DNA from: Rhizobium leguminosarum bv. trifolii WSM2297
Lineage (GTDB): Bacteria > Pseudomonadota > Alphaproteobacteria > Rhizobiales > Rhizobiaceae
Length of the DNA: 64,000 nucleotides
NCBI RefSeq assembly: GCF_000271845.1
Contig: NZ_JH719395.1
Coordinates: forward strand, 1,544,046-1,608,045
Reading direction: 5' to 3'
Position numbers and translations under genes: made by a program. The notes under the pieces are model-generated. The model worked only from the letters and a program-made list of their open reading frames with translations, was not told where the DNA came from and searched no databases. Shown in pieces: positions 41,379 through 50,347 of this stretch. Positions within the stretch are counted from its first letter, which is position 1, and every line of letters starts with the position of its first letter.

Positions 41379-42158
41379 TCAAGCGGTCGGGACAGTCCCG
41401 CCATCGATCACATGCTCGGTTCCCGTGATGGAGGTTGCTCGGTCAGATGCCAGGAACGCGATCAGGTCGGCGACCTCTTCCGGCGCGGCCGGTCGTCCCA
41501 ACGGGATCCCGCCAAGCGACTTCATGATGACATCTATCGCCTCGTCATAGCTGATGCCGGCTTCCTCGGCGATGCGCTGGGCGAGACCATTCGAATTGGG
41601 ACTTGCGATCCAGCCGGGGGAAACCCGAACCACCCGTACTCCCTTCGGCGAGACTTCCTTGGAGAGGCTCTTGCTATAGGTATTGAGCGCGGCCTTTGCA
41701 GACGCATAGCCGGTGGTCGCCTCGGGCAGCGGCAGGCGGTTCTGGATCGAGGTGACATGGATGACCACGCCGCTCCCCTGAGCGATCATGCCAGGAATGA
41801 GAGCGCGATCCAGCCTCACCGCCGGGAAGAAGTTGAGGTTGAACTCCTTGTCCCATTCCTCGTCGGTGAGCGCGGCAAAGCCACCCGCAGGGGCGGACGA
41901 GCCACCCAAAACATTTACAAGAATATCGATCCCGCCGAGTTCCCGATGAACCGCATCCACTACGGCCTGAACCCCCTCTTTGGTGGTCAGGTCAGCTGCA
42001 ACGAAAGCGTCACAGGCAAAATATGCCGGCTTGGTGCGCGCCGTCGTCAACACGCGTGCTCCCAGCTCCCGGAAGAGCGCCACGGTCGCGGCGCCGGCAC
42101 CCAAGGTACCGCCCGTAATCAAGGTCCGACGGCCCTGCAGTGTGAGAAAAGGGGTCAT
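41379..42158 (-). CDS. Short-chain dehydrogenase/reductase
   Basis: A 259-residue SDR. The cofactor site [20 protein letters not shown] (variant TGGxxGxG), the DILVNVLGG segment (variant NNAG), catalytic Tyr-Lys in [17 protein letters not shown] and Ser in [13 protein letters not shown] are seen; ends [16 protein letters not shown]. Substrate unknown. It overlaps the upstream NTF2-like gene by four bases (ATGA), forming a two-gene operon that is divergent from a LysR regulator. Confidence 0.9.
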   Translation of the reverse strand: MTPFLTLQGRRTLITGGTLGAGAATVALFRELGARVLTTARTKPAYFACDAFVAADLTTKEGVQAVVDAVHRELGGIDILVNVLGGSSAPAGGFAALTDEEWDKEFNLNFFPAVRLDRALIPGMIAQGSGVVIHVTSIQNRLPLPEATTGYASAKAALNTYSKSLSKEVSPKGVRVVRVSPGWIASPNSNGLAQRIAEEAGISYDEAIDVIMKSLGGIPLGRPAAPEEVADLIAFLASDRATSITGTEHVIDGGTVPTA

Positions 42159-42487
42159 ACCGTGATCTCCAGTTCGGCGATCTTGTCGCCGGCGATGACG
42201 AAGAAGTAGCGCAGATCGATCGGGCTGCCGGGGAAGTCGCCGGCGACATGCGCCGTCACCTGGGTCTTGCCGTTCTCGGTGGCAATGAAGAAGGGATCCG
42301 TTGTGGTGGGGCCGTATTTCTGGGTGTAATCGACCTTCCACTGGCGGATAGCTTCATGACCGATGAGGGTCTCGCCAGCGTCCTTCACGATGGCGTTTTC
42401 GGCGAAAACGGCAGCGAGTTCGTCGGGGCCGCCGTCACGGTCGGCAATGAAATAGGCCTCGATGCTTTCGGGCATTTTGATTGTCAT
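42155..42487 (-). CDS. NTF2-like (SnoaL-type) protein
   Basis: A 110-residue cone-fold protein: [60 protein letters not shown] and a beta-rich C-terminus with [18 protein letters not shown]. SnoaL-like proteins act as small hydrolases, isomerases or ligand binders. First gene of the NTF2-SDR operon and the likely direct target of the divergent LysR gene, 140 bases away. Confidence 0.85.
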   Translation of the reverse strand: MTIKMPESIEAYFIADRDGGPDELAAVFAENAIVKDAGETLIGHEAIRQWKVDYTQKYGPTTTDPFFIATENGKTQVTAHVAGDFPGSPIDLRYFFVIAGDKIAELEITV

Positions 42488-42626
42488 TTCGGGTCTCCAG
42501 GTCGTCTGTGCAGCCTTGTCGCTGCGGTCCCGACCTCTTTTTGGGCCGGCACGGGATAATCTATGCCTGGACGAACGCGGCGATAACTGGGACAAACAGG
42601 AACGAGGAATTGCGAAAAGAGGGATA

Positions 42627-43556
42627 ATGACGCGTGACATCCTTTCCGACCTGGATGCCGTTCTGAGCATCGCACGGCACGGGTCTTTTCGTGCCGCAGC
42701 GCTGGATCTCGGCATGTCTACGACGGCTCTGAGCAAGGCTATCGCCAAGCTTGAACAACGCTTGGGCATCCGCCTGTTCAACCGCACGACGCGAAGCGTG
42801 TCGCTCACCGATGCGGGAAAGACTTTCGTCGAAAGGGTCGGGCCGGCGATGACGGATATCCACGACGCCATGCTAGCCGCACAGTCGCTTCAGCAAACGC
42901 CATCAGGGACTCTGCGCATCAACGCCTTTGCATCGGCAGCCCGCGAGGTGATGGCGCCGCTCATCCTATCGTTTCTGCAGCGCTATCCTCAGGTGCATAT
43001 CGATCTGGTTACGGAGGGAAAACTGGTCGACGTCATCGCCTGCGGTTTTGACATGGGGCTCAGGTCAGCGGATCTCGTGCCCACCGACATGATCGCCGTA
43101 TCGCTTGGGCTGCGGCGTGAGAATGCGGTCGTCGCTTCACCCGATTTTCTGCGCATCCACGGCAAACCGACCGTACCGAACGACCTTTACCGGTTCCGGT
43201 GCATCCGCGCGCGCCTTCCCAACAACGCCTTGTTGCGTTGGCGATTTGAGAAGGACGGAACCCCTCTACAGATCGACGTCCAGGGCGCCATCACCCTCGA
43301 TGAGCCGAGCCTTGTGCGGATCGCTGCGCAGAATGGCATCGGACTCGGGTATGTCATGGAGGCAGACGTGCGTGATGACATTGCCGCTGGGCGACTTGTC
43401 CGAGTTCTCGAAGACTGGACCCCAAATTTGGCGCCGCTGGCGCTTTACTACCCTGACCGAAAGAACCCATCTGCCGCTTTTACAGCGTTCATCCAGGCTG
43501 CACGTGAGTTTGCCACTGCCACGAATCGGGCGACACCGCAGGAAACGGCCGTCTGA
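42627..43556 (+). CDS. LysR-family transcriptional regulator
   Basis: A 309-residue LysR protein: winged helix [20 protein letters not shown], then [20 protein letters not shown] and [19 protein letters not shown], followed by the effector domain ([20 protein letters not shown]). Divergent from the NTF2-SDR operon, the classical arrangement in which the LysR protein regulates its neighbour. GGGATA precedes the ATG at 42627. Confidence 0.9.
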   Translation: MTRDILSDLDAVLSIARHGSFRAAALDLGMSTTALSKAIAKLEQRLGIRLFNRTTRSVSLTDAGKTFVERVGPAMTDIHDAMLAAQSLQQTPSGTLRINAFASAAREVMAPLILSFLQRYPQVHIDLVTEGKLVDVIACGFDMGLRSADLVPTDMIAVSLGLRRENAVVASPDFLRIHGKPTVPNDLYRFRCIRARLPNNALLRWRFEKDGTPLQIDVQGAITLDEPSLVRIAAQNGIGLGYVMEADVRDDIAAGRLVRVLEDWTPNLAPLALYYPDRKNPSAAFTAFIQAAREFATATNRATPQETAV

Positions 43557-43669
43557 CATTCGTAAACGTGCTCTCTGCCCGATCGCAGCGCTAGCGATGA
43601 TTGCGCCAAAGCCGATAATTGTAGCGATTTGCCAGTCACTGCGCCGCCGGCGAGTTGGGCGGAAACGCA

Positions 43670-43771
43670 CCCCGGCCTCGTCATTCCAGGCCTTGAGCCT
43701 GGAATCCAGGGCCACAGCCGATGATGCCGGCGTGGGTCCTCGGGTCAAGCCCGAGGGCGACGGAGGGTGGG
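43670..43771. repeat. RIME2-like dispersed repeat
   Basis: Contains TCATTCCAGGCCTTGAGCCT, CCACAGCCGATGATGCCGGC and TCCTCGGGTCAAGCCCGAGG. From CCACAGCC onward it is almost identical to 46687-46748. It precedes the SDR remnant at 43774. Confidence 0.88.
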
Positions 43772-43773
43772 AG

Positions 43774-43834
43774 GAAGCGCGCGCTTTTCACTCCCATCTC
43801 AGCGGAACCCGCCGCTTGCGGCCAGCCGTTCGCC
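43774..43834 (-). pseudogene. Remnant of an SDR gene 3' end
   Basis: About 61 bases match 46783-46842, the 3' end and downstream flank of the intact SDR gene, with about seven differences and one indel. It would encode only a terminal ERLxASGGFR-like peptide. With the adjacent RIME2-like unit it forms a direct repeat of about 150 bases bracketing the cyclase-mscS genes. Confidence 0.82.
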
Positions 43835-43981
43835 GCCCATCACCAGACGTTCAAGCGGGCGGTCACAAAGAGGGATGACGGCTTGATGGAGGAGGTCGCC
43901 TGAGCATTCCCTCTTGCCATTTGTTGACTCACCCGCGGTTGAACAATAACTTGCTAATTCGGTCGTTAGGCTTGTCCTCAC

Positions 43982-45688
43982 ATGACGGATCATTCTCTTC
44001 AGCGCCGCCTTGCCGCCATCGTCGTTGCCGATGTGGTGGGCTATTCACGCCTGATGGAGGCTGACGAAGTCGCAACGCTTGAGAACCTCAGGGAACTCCG
44101 TTCCGGCGTTATCGAGCCGGCGGTGAAGGGTCACAACGGTCGCATCTTCAAGGTCGTGGGCGACGGCTTCCTGATCGAATTCGGCAGCGCGGTGGAAGCG
44201 GTCGCAGCAGCGTTGGAAATGCAACGAGCCACGACTGCTGTCGAGGCTTCCGGAAACCGGCGCCTGCTTCTGCGTATAGGCGTCAATCTCGGAGATGTCA
44301 TTGACGAGGGTTCAGACGTCCTCGGCGACGGGGTCAATGTCGCGGCGCGCCTCGAGACACAGGCCGCGCCGGGAGGCATCTGCATTTCAGCCAGCGTTCA
44401 CGGCGAGATCCTCGGCAAGATCGACGAGCGGTTCTTCGATGCAGGCGAACGCTACCTGAAGAACCTGACCCGCCCGGTCCACGTGTGGCATTGGCCGGGT
44501 GCGCTGCAGAGCATATTGCCGCTGCCGGAAAATCCCTCGATCGCTGTATTGCCGTTCACGAATATGAGTGGGGATGAAGCGGACGCGCCTTTCGTCGACG
44601 GCTTGACCGAAGACCTGATCACCGACCTGTCCCGTACGGCTGGCCTGTTCGTCATCGCGCGCAATTCCGTGTACGGCTACAAGGGCAAGCCGGTCAGCGT
44701 AAAGCTGGTCGCCCAGGAACTCGGCGTCCGCTACGTCCTCGAGGGGAGCGCCAGACGCGCAATGGGCCGTGTCCGCATCAATGCCCAATTGGTCGACGCG
44801 CTTGGCGGCGGGCACTTGTGGGCCGAGCGATTTGACCGGACGGTGGAAGATGTTTTCGAATTACAGGATGAAGTCAACGCCAAGATTGTTGAAGCCCTCG
44901 TCGGCCGGCTGACCATCCCGACGCCGCGCAATCGGCCGAAGAACTTCGAGGCGTACGATCTGTGTGTGCGCGCCCGCCTGCTGACGGAAGAGTCGCCGCA
45001 AACCGAGCGTGAGGCCTATATGCTGCTCCAACGCGCGGTCAAGCTCGAGCCATCATATGCCGAGGCGCTCGGTCTGCTCGCCTATAACCGTTGGCTCGCC
45101 TGGACTCATTTCGGCGAGCCCGAAGATCCGAACCGGAAGATGGCGGCGACATCAGCGCAGAAGGCGGTCGACCTGGATCCCAACGATGCCGGCTGCCGTT
45201 ATGTTCTGGGGACCATTTTGGCTTATGAGCGGCGATGGGAGGAATCGGAGGCCGCCTTCGCCAAGGCCCTGGAACTCGACCCCAACCACGCCGACACCTG
45301 GGCCGCCATGTCGGATATGTCTGTGCTGGACGGCAGGATTGCCGACGGACTGGCGCAGATCGAAAAAGCTTTGCGGCTCAATCCCTATCCGGCCTGCTGG
45401 TATCTTTGTCATCTTGGGCAGGCGCAATACGCCGCGCGTGACTATGAGGCGGCAACCGCTACACTGCGCAGAAAAGACACGTATCGTACCAACTCACGCA
45501 AATTCCTGGCTGCTGCGCTTGCGCAGTTGGGCCACCATGAGGAGGCGCGGCGGGAAGCAGAGTTGTTCCTGATCGCCCACCCTCATTTCACGATCGGCCA
45601 TTGGCTCAGCTCCCAGCCGCTACGCGATGCGTCTGTACGAGACCACTTTGTCGACGGCTTCCGAAAGGCTGGCCTGCCGGAGACGTGA
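43982..45688 (+). CDS. Class III adenylate/guanylate cyclase with TPR repeats
   Basis: A 568-residue soluble protein. The N-terminal cyclase domain (residues 8-175) starts RRLAAIVVADVVGYSRLMEA; metal-binding aspartates are Asp17 and Asp61 (VVGDGFLIEF), and LRIGVNLGDVIDEG and LGDGVNVAARLE follow. A TolB-like segment (NPSIAVLPFTNMSGDEADAP to about residue 320) and about five TPR units complete it (YAEALGLLAYNRWLAWTH; NHADTWAAMSDMSVLDG). This architecture is expanded in rhizobia. It overlaps the mscS-like gene (GTGA), so the two are coupled; the pair lies between duplicated SDR 3' ends. Confidence 0.9.
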   Translation: MTDHSLQRRLAAIVVADVVGYSRLMEADEVATLENLRELRSGVIEPAVKGHNGRIFKVVGDGFLIEFGSAVEAVAAALEMQRATTAVEASGNRRLLLRIGVNLGDVIDEGSDVLGDGVNVAARLETQAAPGGICISASVHGEILGKIDERFFDAGERYLKNLTRPVHVWHWPGALQSILPLPENPSIAVLPFTNMSGDEADAPFVDGLTEDLITDLSRTAGLFVIARNSVYGYKGKPVSVKLVAQELGVRYVLEGSARRAMGRVRINAQLVDALGGGHLWAERFDRTVEDVFELQDEVNAKIVEALVGRLTIPTPRNRPKNFEAYDLCVRARLLTEESPQTEREAYMLLQRAVKLEPSYAEALGLLAYNRWLAWTHFGEPEDPNRKMAATSAQKAVDLDPNDAGCRYVLGTILAYERRWEESEAAFAKALELDPNHADTWAAMSDMSVLDGRIADGLAQIEKALRLNPYPACWYLCHLGQAQYAARDYEAATATLRRKDTYRTNSRKFLAAALAQLGHHEEARREAELFLIAHPHFTIGHWLSSQPLRDASVRDHFVDGFRKAGLPET

Positions 45689-46416
45689 CAGCGGGCGGGG
45701 ACAATCCCCAAGCGTTCGATTTGTCGCCTTCCATCAAGGTGTTGATCAGCAAAGTCATCAAGATCAGCCTGATCATAATCGCGGGAGCCATCGCGTTGTC
45801 GGCGACCGGGGTCGACCTTACGGCGCTGACCATTTTCTCGGGCGCAGTCGGCGTCGGAATCGGCTTCGGCCTTCAAAAAGTGGTATCAAACTTCATATCC
45901 GGCATTATCATCTTGATCGACAAGTCAATCAAGCCGGGTGACACGATCACGCTTGGCGACACGTTCGGGTCGATCCGTGACCTGCGCTCGCGGTTTGTTT
46001 CTGTCATCACCCGCGATGGCAAGGAATACCTCATTCCGAACGAAGACTTTATATCGCAGCAGGTGGTCAACTGGTCGTTCTCGAGTGATTATGTACGAAT
46101 AGACGTCGACTTCGGAACGTCCTATGACAGCGATCCCCATCAAGTCGTGAAGATCGCCATTGCGACGGCATCGACGGTGCCCCGGGTCGCAAATCAGTAT
46201 AAGCCGCCCGTCTGCTGGCTGACCGGCTTTGGCGCGTCGTCGCTCGACTTTCGGCTTCGCTTCTGGATCTCGGATCCCGCGAACGGGCTGACTAATGTTC
46301 GTGGGCAAGTCCTGATGGCGCTGTGGGATGCCTTCAAGAATGCTGGTGTCGCTATCCCGTTCCCGCATCATGAAATCATCATGAAAAGCCCTATCGAGAT
46401 CAAACAACCGGACTGA
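45685..46416 (+). CDS. MscS-family channel, N-terminally short
   Basis: About 243 residues, beginning at GTG 45685 overlapping the cyclase stop. It contains one or two membrane helices, including the pore-lining TM3-like VGVGIGFGLQKVVSNFISGI, then the MscS beta domain (GDTITLGDTFGSIRDLRSRF; TRDGKEYLIPNEDFISQQVV; NWSFSSDYVRIDVDFG). Usual MscS-like proteins have at least three N-terminal helices; here the start is close to DLSPSIKVLISKVIKISLII, so one or more spans are missing. It may be a truncated gene joined to the cyclase gene by deletion or a minimal channel. Confidence 0.75.
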   Translation: MTAGGDNPQAFDLSPSIKVLISKVIKISLIIIAGAIALSATGVDLTALTIFSGAVGVGIGFGLQKVVSNFISGIIILIDKSIKPGDTITLGDTFGSIRDLRSRFVSVITRDGKEYLIPNEDFISQQVVNWSFSSDYVRIDVDFGTSYDSDPHQVVKIAIATASTVPRVANQYKPPVCWLTGFGASSLDFRLRFWISDPANGLTNVRGQVLMALWDAFKNAGVAIPFPHHEIIMKSPIEIKQPD

Positions 46417-46683
46417 TCTGTTGCCCCAGTGCCCGCGAAGGACAATCGCTTGCTGATCTGCCGCTCGTTTGCAGCAGCGTTTCTGCACTCGTAGGGCGAT
46501 ATACACTGCGATGTCGCGCGATCGATGGGGCGGGGCGCGTGCAGCCCGACCTCCAGCGTTCCGATTGCGAGAGCTACGCGGCCAATTGGATCATTCCGGT
46601 GGAGGTCACGGTCGTTCCCGAGCACAGACATACGAGGAGGAATTCGTGATCTAATCACCGGCATGGGGCGGAATGGCGGCTGA

Positions 46684-46750
46684 ATCCATGGCCACAGCCG
46701 ATGATGCCGGCGTGGGTCCTCGGGTCAAGCCCGAGGACGACGGAGGGTGA
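46684..46750. repeat. RIME2-like dispersed repeat (partial)
   Basis: ATCCATGGCCACAGCCGATG through TCCTCGGGTCAAGCCCGAGGA and GACGGAGGGTG. The left half of the usual element is missing. Near-identical to 43700-43770. The rest of the 46417-46806 gap holds no gene. Confidence 0.85.
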
Positions 46751-46782
46751 GTGGGCCGGTAGCCGAGTATGCGCGCGCTCAA

Positions 46783-46842
46783 GAAGCGCGCGCTTTCAGT
46801 CCCATCTCAGCGGAAACCGCCGCTGGCGACCAGGCGTTCGCC
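46783..46842. repeat. Direct repeat copy 2: intact SDR 3' end and flank
   Basis: Partner of 43774-43834. Contains the SDR stop codon at 46807-46809 and the last codons. Confidence 0.82.
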
Positions 46843-47553
46843 GGTCAGCCAGCGGGCATCGTCGGAAGCAAGAAACACGGCAATGTCCGCAATATCGTCC
46901 GGCTGGCCGATGCGGCCGAGCGGCGTCTGGGCGACCATGGTCTGTTGCAAATCCGAGCCGATGACGCCGGCCGTATGCGTGCCTTCGGTCTCGACCATGC
47001 CCGGCAGGATGGCGTTGACGCGGATCTTGCGCGGGCCAAGCTCCTTGGCAAGCACGCTGTTGATTCCCTCGACGGCGCCCTTGGTGCCGGTGTAGACGGC
47101 CGAGGCCGGCAGCCCCAGGCTGGTGACCACCGAGGAGATGTTGATGACGCTGCCGCCCTCGCCGAGATGTTTGGCCGCCGCCTGGGTGGTCAGCAGAACG
47201 CCGAGAACATTGACGTCGAACATGCGGCGATAGTGCTCCTCGGTCACCTCGCCGATCGGGGCGAATTCATAGACGCCGGAGTTGTTGACCAGCACGTCGA
47301 GCTTGCCGAATTCCTTGACCGCGGCATCGACCACGCCCTGCGCCTGTTCGGATTTGGACACATCGCCCTGCACCGCGATCGCCTTGCCGCCGGCCGCCCC
47401 GATCGCCGCAACCACGGCATCCGCTCCCGCCTTGCTCGAGGCGTAATTCACCACCACTTGTGCACCTTCGGCTGCGAATGCCTTGGCGATCGCAGCGCCG
47501 ATGCCTTTGGAGGCGCCCGTGACCACAGCAACCTTTCCCGTGAGCTTAGCCAT
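46807..47553 (-). CDS. Short-chain dehydrogenase/reductase (FabG-like)
   Basis: A 248-residue classical SDR. TGASKGIG (residues 13-20) binds NAD(P); NNSG replaces NNAG; catalytic Ser in VINISSVV, Tyr and Lys in VYTGTKGAVEGI; ends DARWLTGERLVASGGFR. Resembles 3-oxoacyl-ACP-reductase-like or glucose-dehydrogenase-like enzymes; substrate unknown. Divergent from an ArsR-type gene at 47661, which probably controls it. Its 3' end is duplicated near 43774. Confidence 0.9.
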   Translation of the reverse strand: MAKLTGKVAVVTGASKGIGAAIAKAFAAEGAQVVVNYASSKAGADAVVAAIGAAGGKAIAVQGDVSKSEQAQGVVDAAVKEFGKLDVLVNNSGVYEFAPIGEVTEEHYRRMFDVNVLGVLLTTQAAAKHLGEGGSVINISSVVTSLGLPASAVYTGTKGAVEGINSVLAKELGPRKIRVNAILPGMVETEGTHTAGVIGSDLQQTMVAQTPLGRIGQPDDIADIAVFLASDDARWLTGERLVASGGFR

Positions 47554-47660
47554 ATCTCAATCCTTCTGATCCGGACTGCCGCCGGAATTGGCGGTCTTGT
47601 TCCGTAGATCAGAAATTCGGAACTGTTGATCTTAATGTCAAGGCACGCTATATAAAATTC

Positions 47661-48005
47661 ATGAGACCGCTGTTTCACCCCGCCCTTGAAGACATCCGGC
47701 CCGAAGCGATCCTCTATGCGCTTTCGGATCCGGAGCGCGTTGCCATCTACGCGCAGCTTGCCGGCGCCTCCGGTGGCGGCACCTGTTCGGCGCTCGCCCA
47801 GCTCGGCGACCGGGTCATCCCCAAGTCATCGCTGTCGAACCATTTCAAGGTATTGCGCGAATCCGGGCTGATCCTCAGCGAGCGCCAGGGTATCGAGATG
47901 CACAATCAAACCCGCTGCACCGAGCTGGACGAGCGCTTCCCGGGGCTGATCAAGGCCATTCTGCTGGCCTACGCACAGATCCCCGGGCAGCCGAAGGCGG
48001 GTTGA
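47661..48005 (+). CDS. ArsR-type winged-helix regulator
   Basis: A 114-residue protein: LEDIRPEAILYALSDPERVA, then the recognition region IPKSSLSNHFKVLRESGLIL and SERQGIEMHNQTRCTELDER. A single Cys in the wing and one in GGTCSAL make a metal-dependent site unlikely but a redox switch possible. Divergent from the SDR gene with about 107 bases between starts. The likely role is repressor of that SDR. Confidence 0.85.
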   Translation: MRPLFHPALEDIRPEAILYALSDPERVAIYAQLAGASGGGTCSALAQLGDRVIPKSSLSNHFKVLRESGLILSERQGIEMHNQTRCTELDERFPGLIKAILLAYAQIPGQPKAG

Positions 48006-48021
48006 CGGCACTGGAGCCATC

Positions 48022-48059
48022 CAGGAAAAGTGCGAAGCGGTTTTCCGACCGGAATACGT
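48022..48059. repeat. REP-like element after arsR-type gene
   Basis: CAGGAAAAGTGCGAAGCGGT and TTTCCGACCGG form the AAAGTGCG...CGGTTTTC-type palindrome seen also near 21974. It may act in termination between convergent genes. Confidence 0.6.
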
Positions 48060-48113
48060 AAAAACAAAAGGCCAGAGCGAAGGCAAGCTAGCGGGTCCCG
48101 CTTGCAAGGCTGG

Positions 48114-48470
48114 TCAGGAACTGTCAGGCGGCGAGAAGAAGCAGTTTACGTCGTTTTCCGTCGGATGAAGGCAGATATGATACCGGCCATCTCCGGAGGG
48201 GATTTCGTTCCCATACGGGATGAAGAACAGGTGTGGCTGTGTCGCGAGGTAGTGGTCCCCCGGATGCAGGAAGACGGAAAAGCCGCGAGGCCCTCGACTG
48301 ATGCCCTGAGTGGGAATGGCCTGGCAATCTCCAACCAGACCCTGAGCTCTGCAGCACGCAGGAGGATAGGTCCAGCCGCTCTTTGCTTCATGGGCGTCGG
48401 TTCGAACGATAGTGCAGACGGAGATCGCCCCAACTGTGATCAGGTGTAATGCTGATGTGGCGAGTGTCAT
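48114..48470 (-). CDS. Exported Cys-rich hypothetical protein
   Basis: A 118-residue protein; AAGGAGG stands before the ATG at 48470 and the N-terminus MTLATSALHLITVGAISVCT is a likely signal or anchor. The mature region SGWTYPPACCRAQGLVGDCQ, GFSVFLHPGDHYLATQPHLF and IPYGNEIPSGDGRYHICLHP with several Cys and His residues may bind metal or form disulfides. A small rhizobial exported family; function unknown. 48522-48840 shows no gene. Confidence 0.65.
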   Translation of the reverse strand: MTLATSALHLITVGAISVCTIVRTDAHEAKSGWTYPPACCRAQGLVGDCQAIPTQGISRGPRGFSVFLHPGDHYLATQPHLFFIPYGNEIPSGDGRYHICLHPTENDVNCFFSPPDSS

Positions 48471-48840
48471 TGCATACCTCCTTGGAGGCAGCCCCTCGAA
48501 AAACGCCGCGAGGTTGCGCACTGATTTCCAAAACGCGCGATCTTTTCGATACCTCGATTGGTTGTTTTTGCTACTAACCTGCGCCTGAAGAGCCAGGCCG
48601 ATGTTCGACCCGCCTCTTCATGTGCCGCCACGCATCACGGCAATGGATCAGGATACAGCGCGGCTGCGTGGAAGTGAAATCAAACTTCTGCTGCGCCGAC
48701 CACACGGAGTACCTACGTTTGCATAGCAAAGCTTTGAACCAAAGTTTGATATTCCACATTTAGGTTAGGGGCTGGGGAGCGGTCTACGCTCCCGTAAACC
48801 GTTCCAGCCTGATCAAGCGCCGCGCCAGTCCTGGCCGCGG

Positions 48841-49329
48841 CTAGTCCAAAACGACGACGGCTTCGACCTCGAAGAGCATCGGGTCGATCGCCAGTTTGGG
48901 CACCGGAATCAAAGTCTGCGCCGGCAGCGCTGCGCCGAACATCGCCTTGACGTTTTCGGTCAGAACCGCAAGCTTCGACATATCGTGGTCGACGACGAAG
49001 ACCGTCAGTTTGGCGACCTGATCGGGCCTGGCGCCAAGCGCATCCAAGGCGGTGCGCAAATTCGCATAGGCCTGCTTCACCTGGACGGCGAAATCCGGCG
49101 ACAGGGCCCCGGTGCTGTCCTGCCCGCCCTGACCGGAGATATAGGCCAGCCGGCCTTGCCGCGGCACGATCACCGCCGTGCTGTAGCCGTTCGGCGTGGG
49201 GTCGTAGAGGGTTTTCGGGTTGACGATCTGAAGCTCGAGATCGTTCGCATTGGCTGTCGTCGCAGCCGGAATTCCAATGGTCATGATGAGGAGCCCTCCA
49301 ATGAGCAGGTGCTTGTTTGCGCGTGACAT
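48841..49329 (-). CDS. RidA-family protein with signal peptide
   Basis: A 162-residue RidA/YjgF-like protein. After an N-terminal signal sequence (KHLLIGGLLIMTIGIPAATT) come LAYISGQGGQDSTGALSPDF, QVKQAYANLRTALDALGARP and LIPVPKLAIDPMLFEVEAVV. Cytosolic RidA deaminates reactive enamines and needs an Arg in the VRxxVxV-type site; here the matching region reads TLIPVPKLA, so that Arg is not evident. Export and the altered site point to a role other than classical RidA. Divergent from a tetR gene across an extended palindrome. Confidence 0.8.
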   Translation of the reverse strand: MSRANKHLLIGGLLIMTIGIPAATTANANDLELQIVNPKTLYDPTPNGYSTAVIVPRQGRLAYISGQGGQDSTGALSPDFAVQVKQAYANLRTALDALGARPDQVAKLTVFVVDHDMSKLAVLTENVKAMFGAALPAQTLIPVPKLAIDPMLFEVEAVVVLD

Positions 49330-49367
49330 GATTTTCTCTTGAACCGTGAGCTATGGCCGATACGAGG

Positions 49368-49415
49368 TGACTCGTACGACGTACGATTAACTTGCACCGT
49401 ACATCGTACGAGTCA
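49368..49415. promoter_or_regulatory. Divergent operator with TCGTACGA cores
   Basis: Inverted repeat with 17-base arms, 49368-49384 (TGACTCGTACGACGTAC) and 49399-49415 (GTACATCGTACGAGTCA), differing at one position around a 14-base centre. Each arm itself contains a TCGTACGA-type palindrome, so two repressor dimers could bind. It lies in the ridA-tetR intergenic region and is the probable site of the TetR protein. Confidence 0.75.
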
Positions 49416-49577
49416 ATCCGGCAGGATCGACATTCATCGCATTGTCGGCTTAAATCGACGCTCTCGATCAGCGAATGCTTGCCGCTCGGAAGTGTGCTTC
49501 CGGGATAACGACATGCACAAAACAAAGGCCGAAAGCGCGTGGCATCAAGATTGATGCGACGCGCTTGGGAAAAACGG

Positions 49578-50273
49578 ATGGCAGCCAAACGCAGCGGCGG
49601 GCAGAGCAAGCGGTCTGAACGTAACGTGTCTCCTCCATCCGAGGCGGAGCCGCGCAGTGAACAGCCCCTCTCGCTGGAACGGATCGTGGCAACCGCGATC
49701 GATCTGCTGGATGCCGAAGGCATTGACGGATTGAAGATGCGCCGGCTGGCCGATCGCCTCGGCGCCGGTGCGATGAGCCTCTATTGGCACGTCGGCAACA
49801 AGGAGGAGGTCTTCGATCTGGCGCTCGATTCGGTGCTGGCATGTCGCGGCCCGGCGCCAGCGGATGAGGCTCACGACTGGCGCGGAGACGTCGTTCATAT
49901 GCTCGAAGACTGGCGCGCCTGCATGCTGCGCCATCCCTGGTCGGCGGCGCTTTTGCCGCGCCGGGCGCTCGGCCCGAACATCCTTTTTCGCATGGAACTG
50001 CTGAGCAGCACCCTGTCCAGAGCCGGCGTGGCGGACGCCGACCTGAACGTCGCAATATGGTCGCTCTGGAATTATGTGATCGGCGCGACCACCACCCGGG
50101 CAAGCTTCGAACTCTCCGACGAAGACAGAGCCGCCGCGCAGCAGCGCCTCTCGGCTCTCAGCCAACACTACCCGACAATCGAACGCTCCCGGCTGCTGCT
50201 GGACAATGATTGGGACGGCGCCTTCAGCAAAGGCCTCGACTTCCTGCTCGATGGCCTGGTGCCCAAACAATGA
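49578..50273 (+). CDS. TetR-family regulator (TetR_C class)
   Basis: A protein of about 231 residues: helix-turn-helix LSLERIVATAIDLLDAEGID, then LKMRRLADRLGAGAMSLYWH and VGNKEEVFDLALDSVLACRG. The YWHVGNKEEV ending and long C-terminal helical domain match the TetR_C class. A charged N-terminal extension makes the start uncertain; in-frame starts at 49539 and 49554 are also possible. Likely represses itself and the divergent ridA gene through the TCGTACGA palindromes. Confidence 0.85.
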   Translation: MAAKRSGGQSKRSERNVSPPSEAEPRSEQPLSLERIVATAIDLLDAEGIDGLKMRRLADRLGAGAMSLYWHVGNKEEVFDLALDSVLACRGPAPADEAHDWRGDVVHMLEDWRACMLRHPWSAALLPRRALGPNILFRMELLSSTLSRAGVADADLNVAIWSLWNYVIGATTTRASFELSDEDRAAAQQRLSALSQHYPTIERSRLLLDNDWDGAFSKGLDFLLDGLVPKQ

Positions 50274-50347
50274 AATTCGTCATTTGCTGCTGGTTCGGAG
50301 CGATCACGAAGAAGGCCCGGTGCTGGCCTAAAGCGCGCAACATCAGA

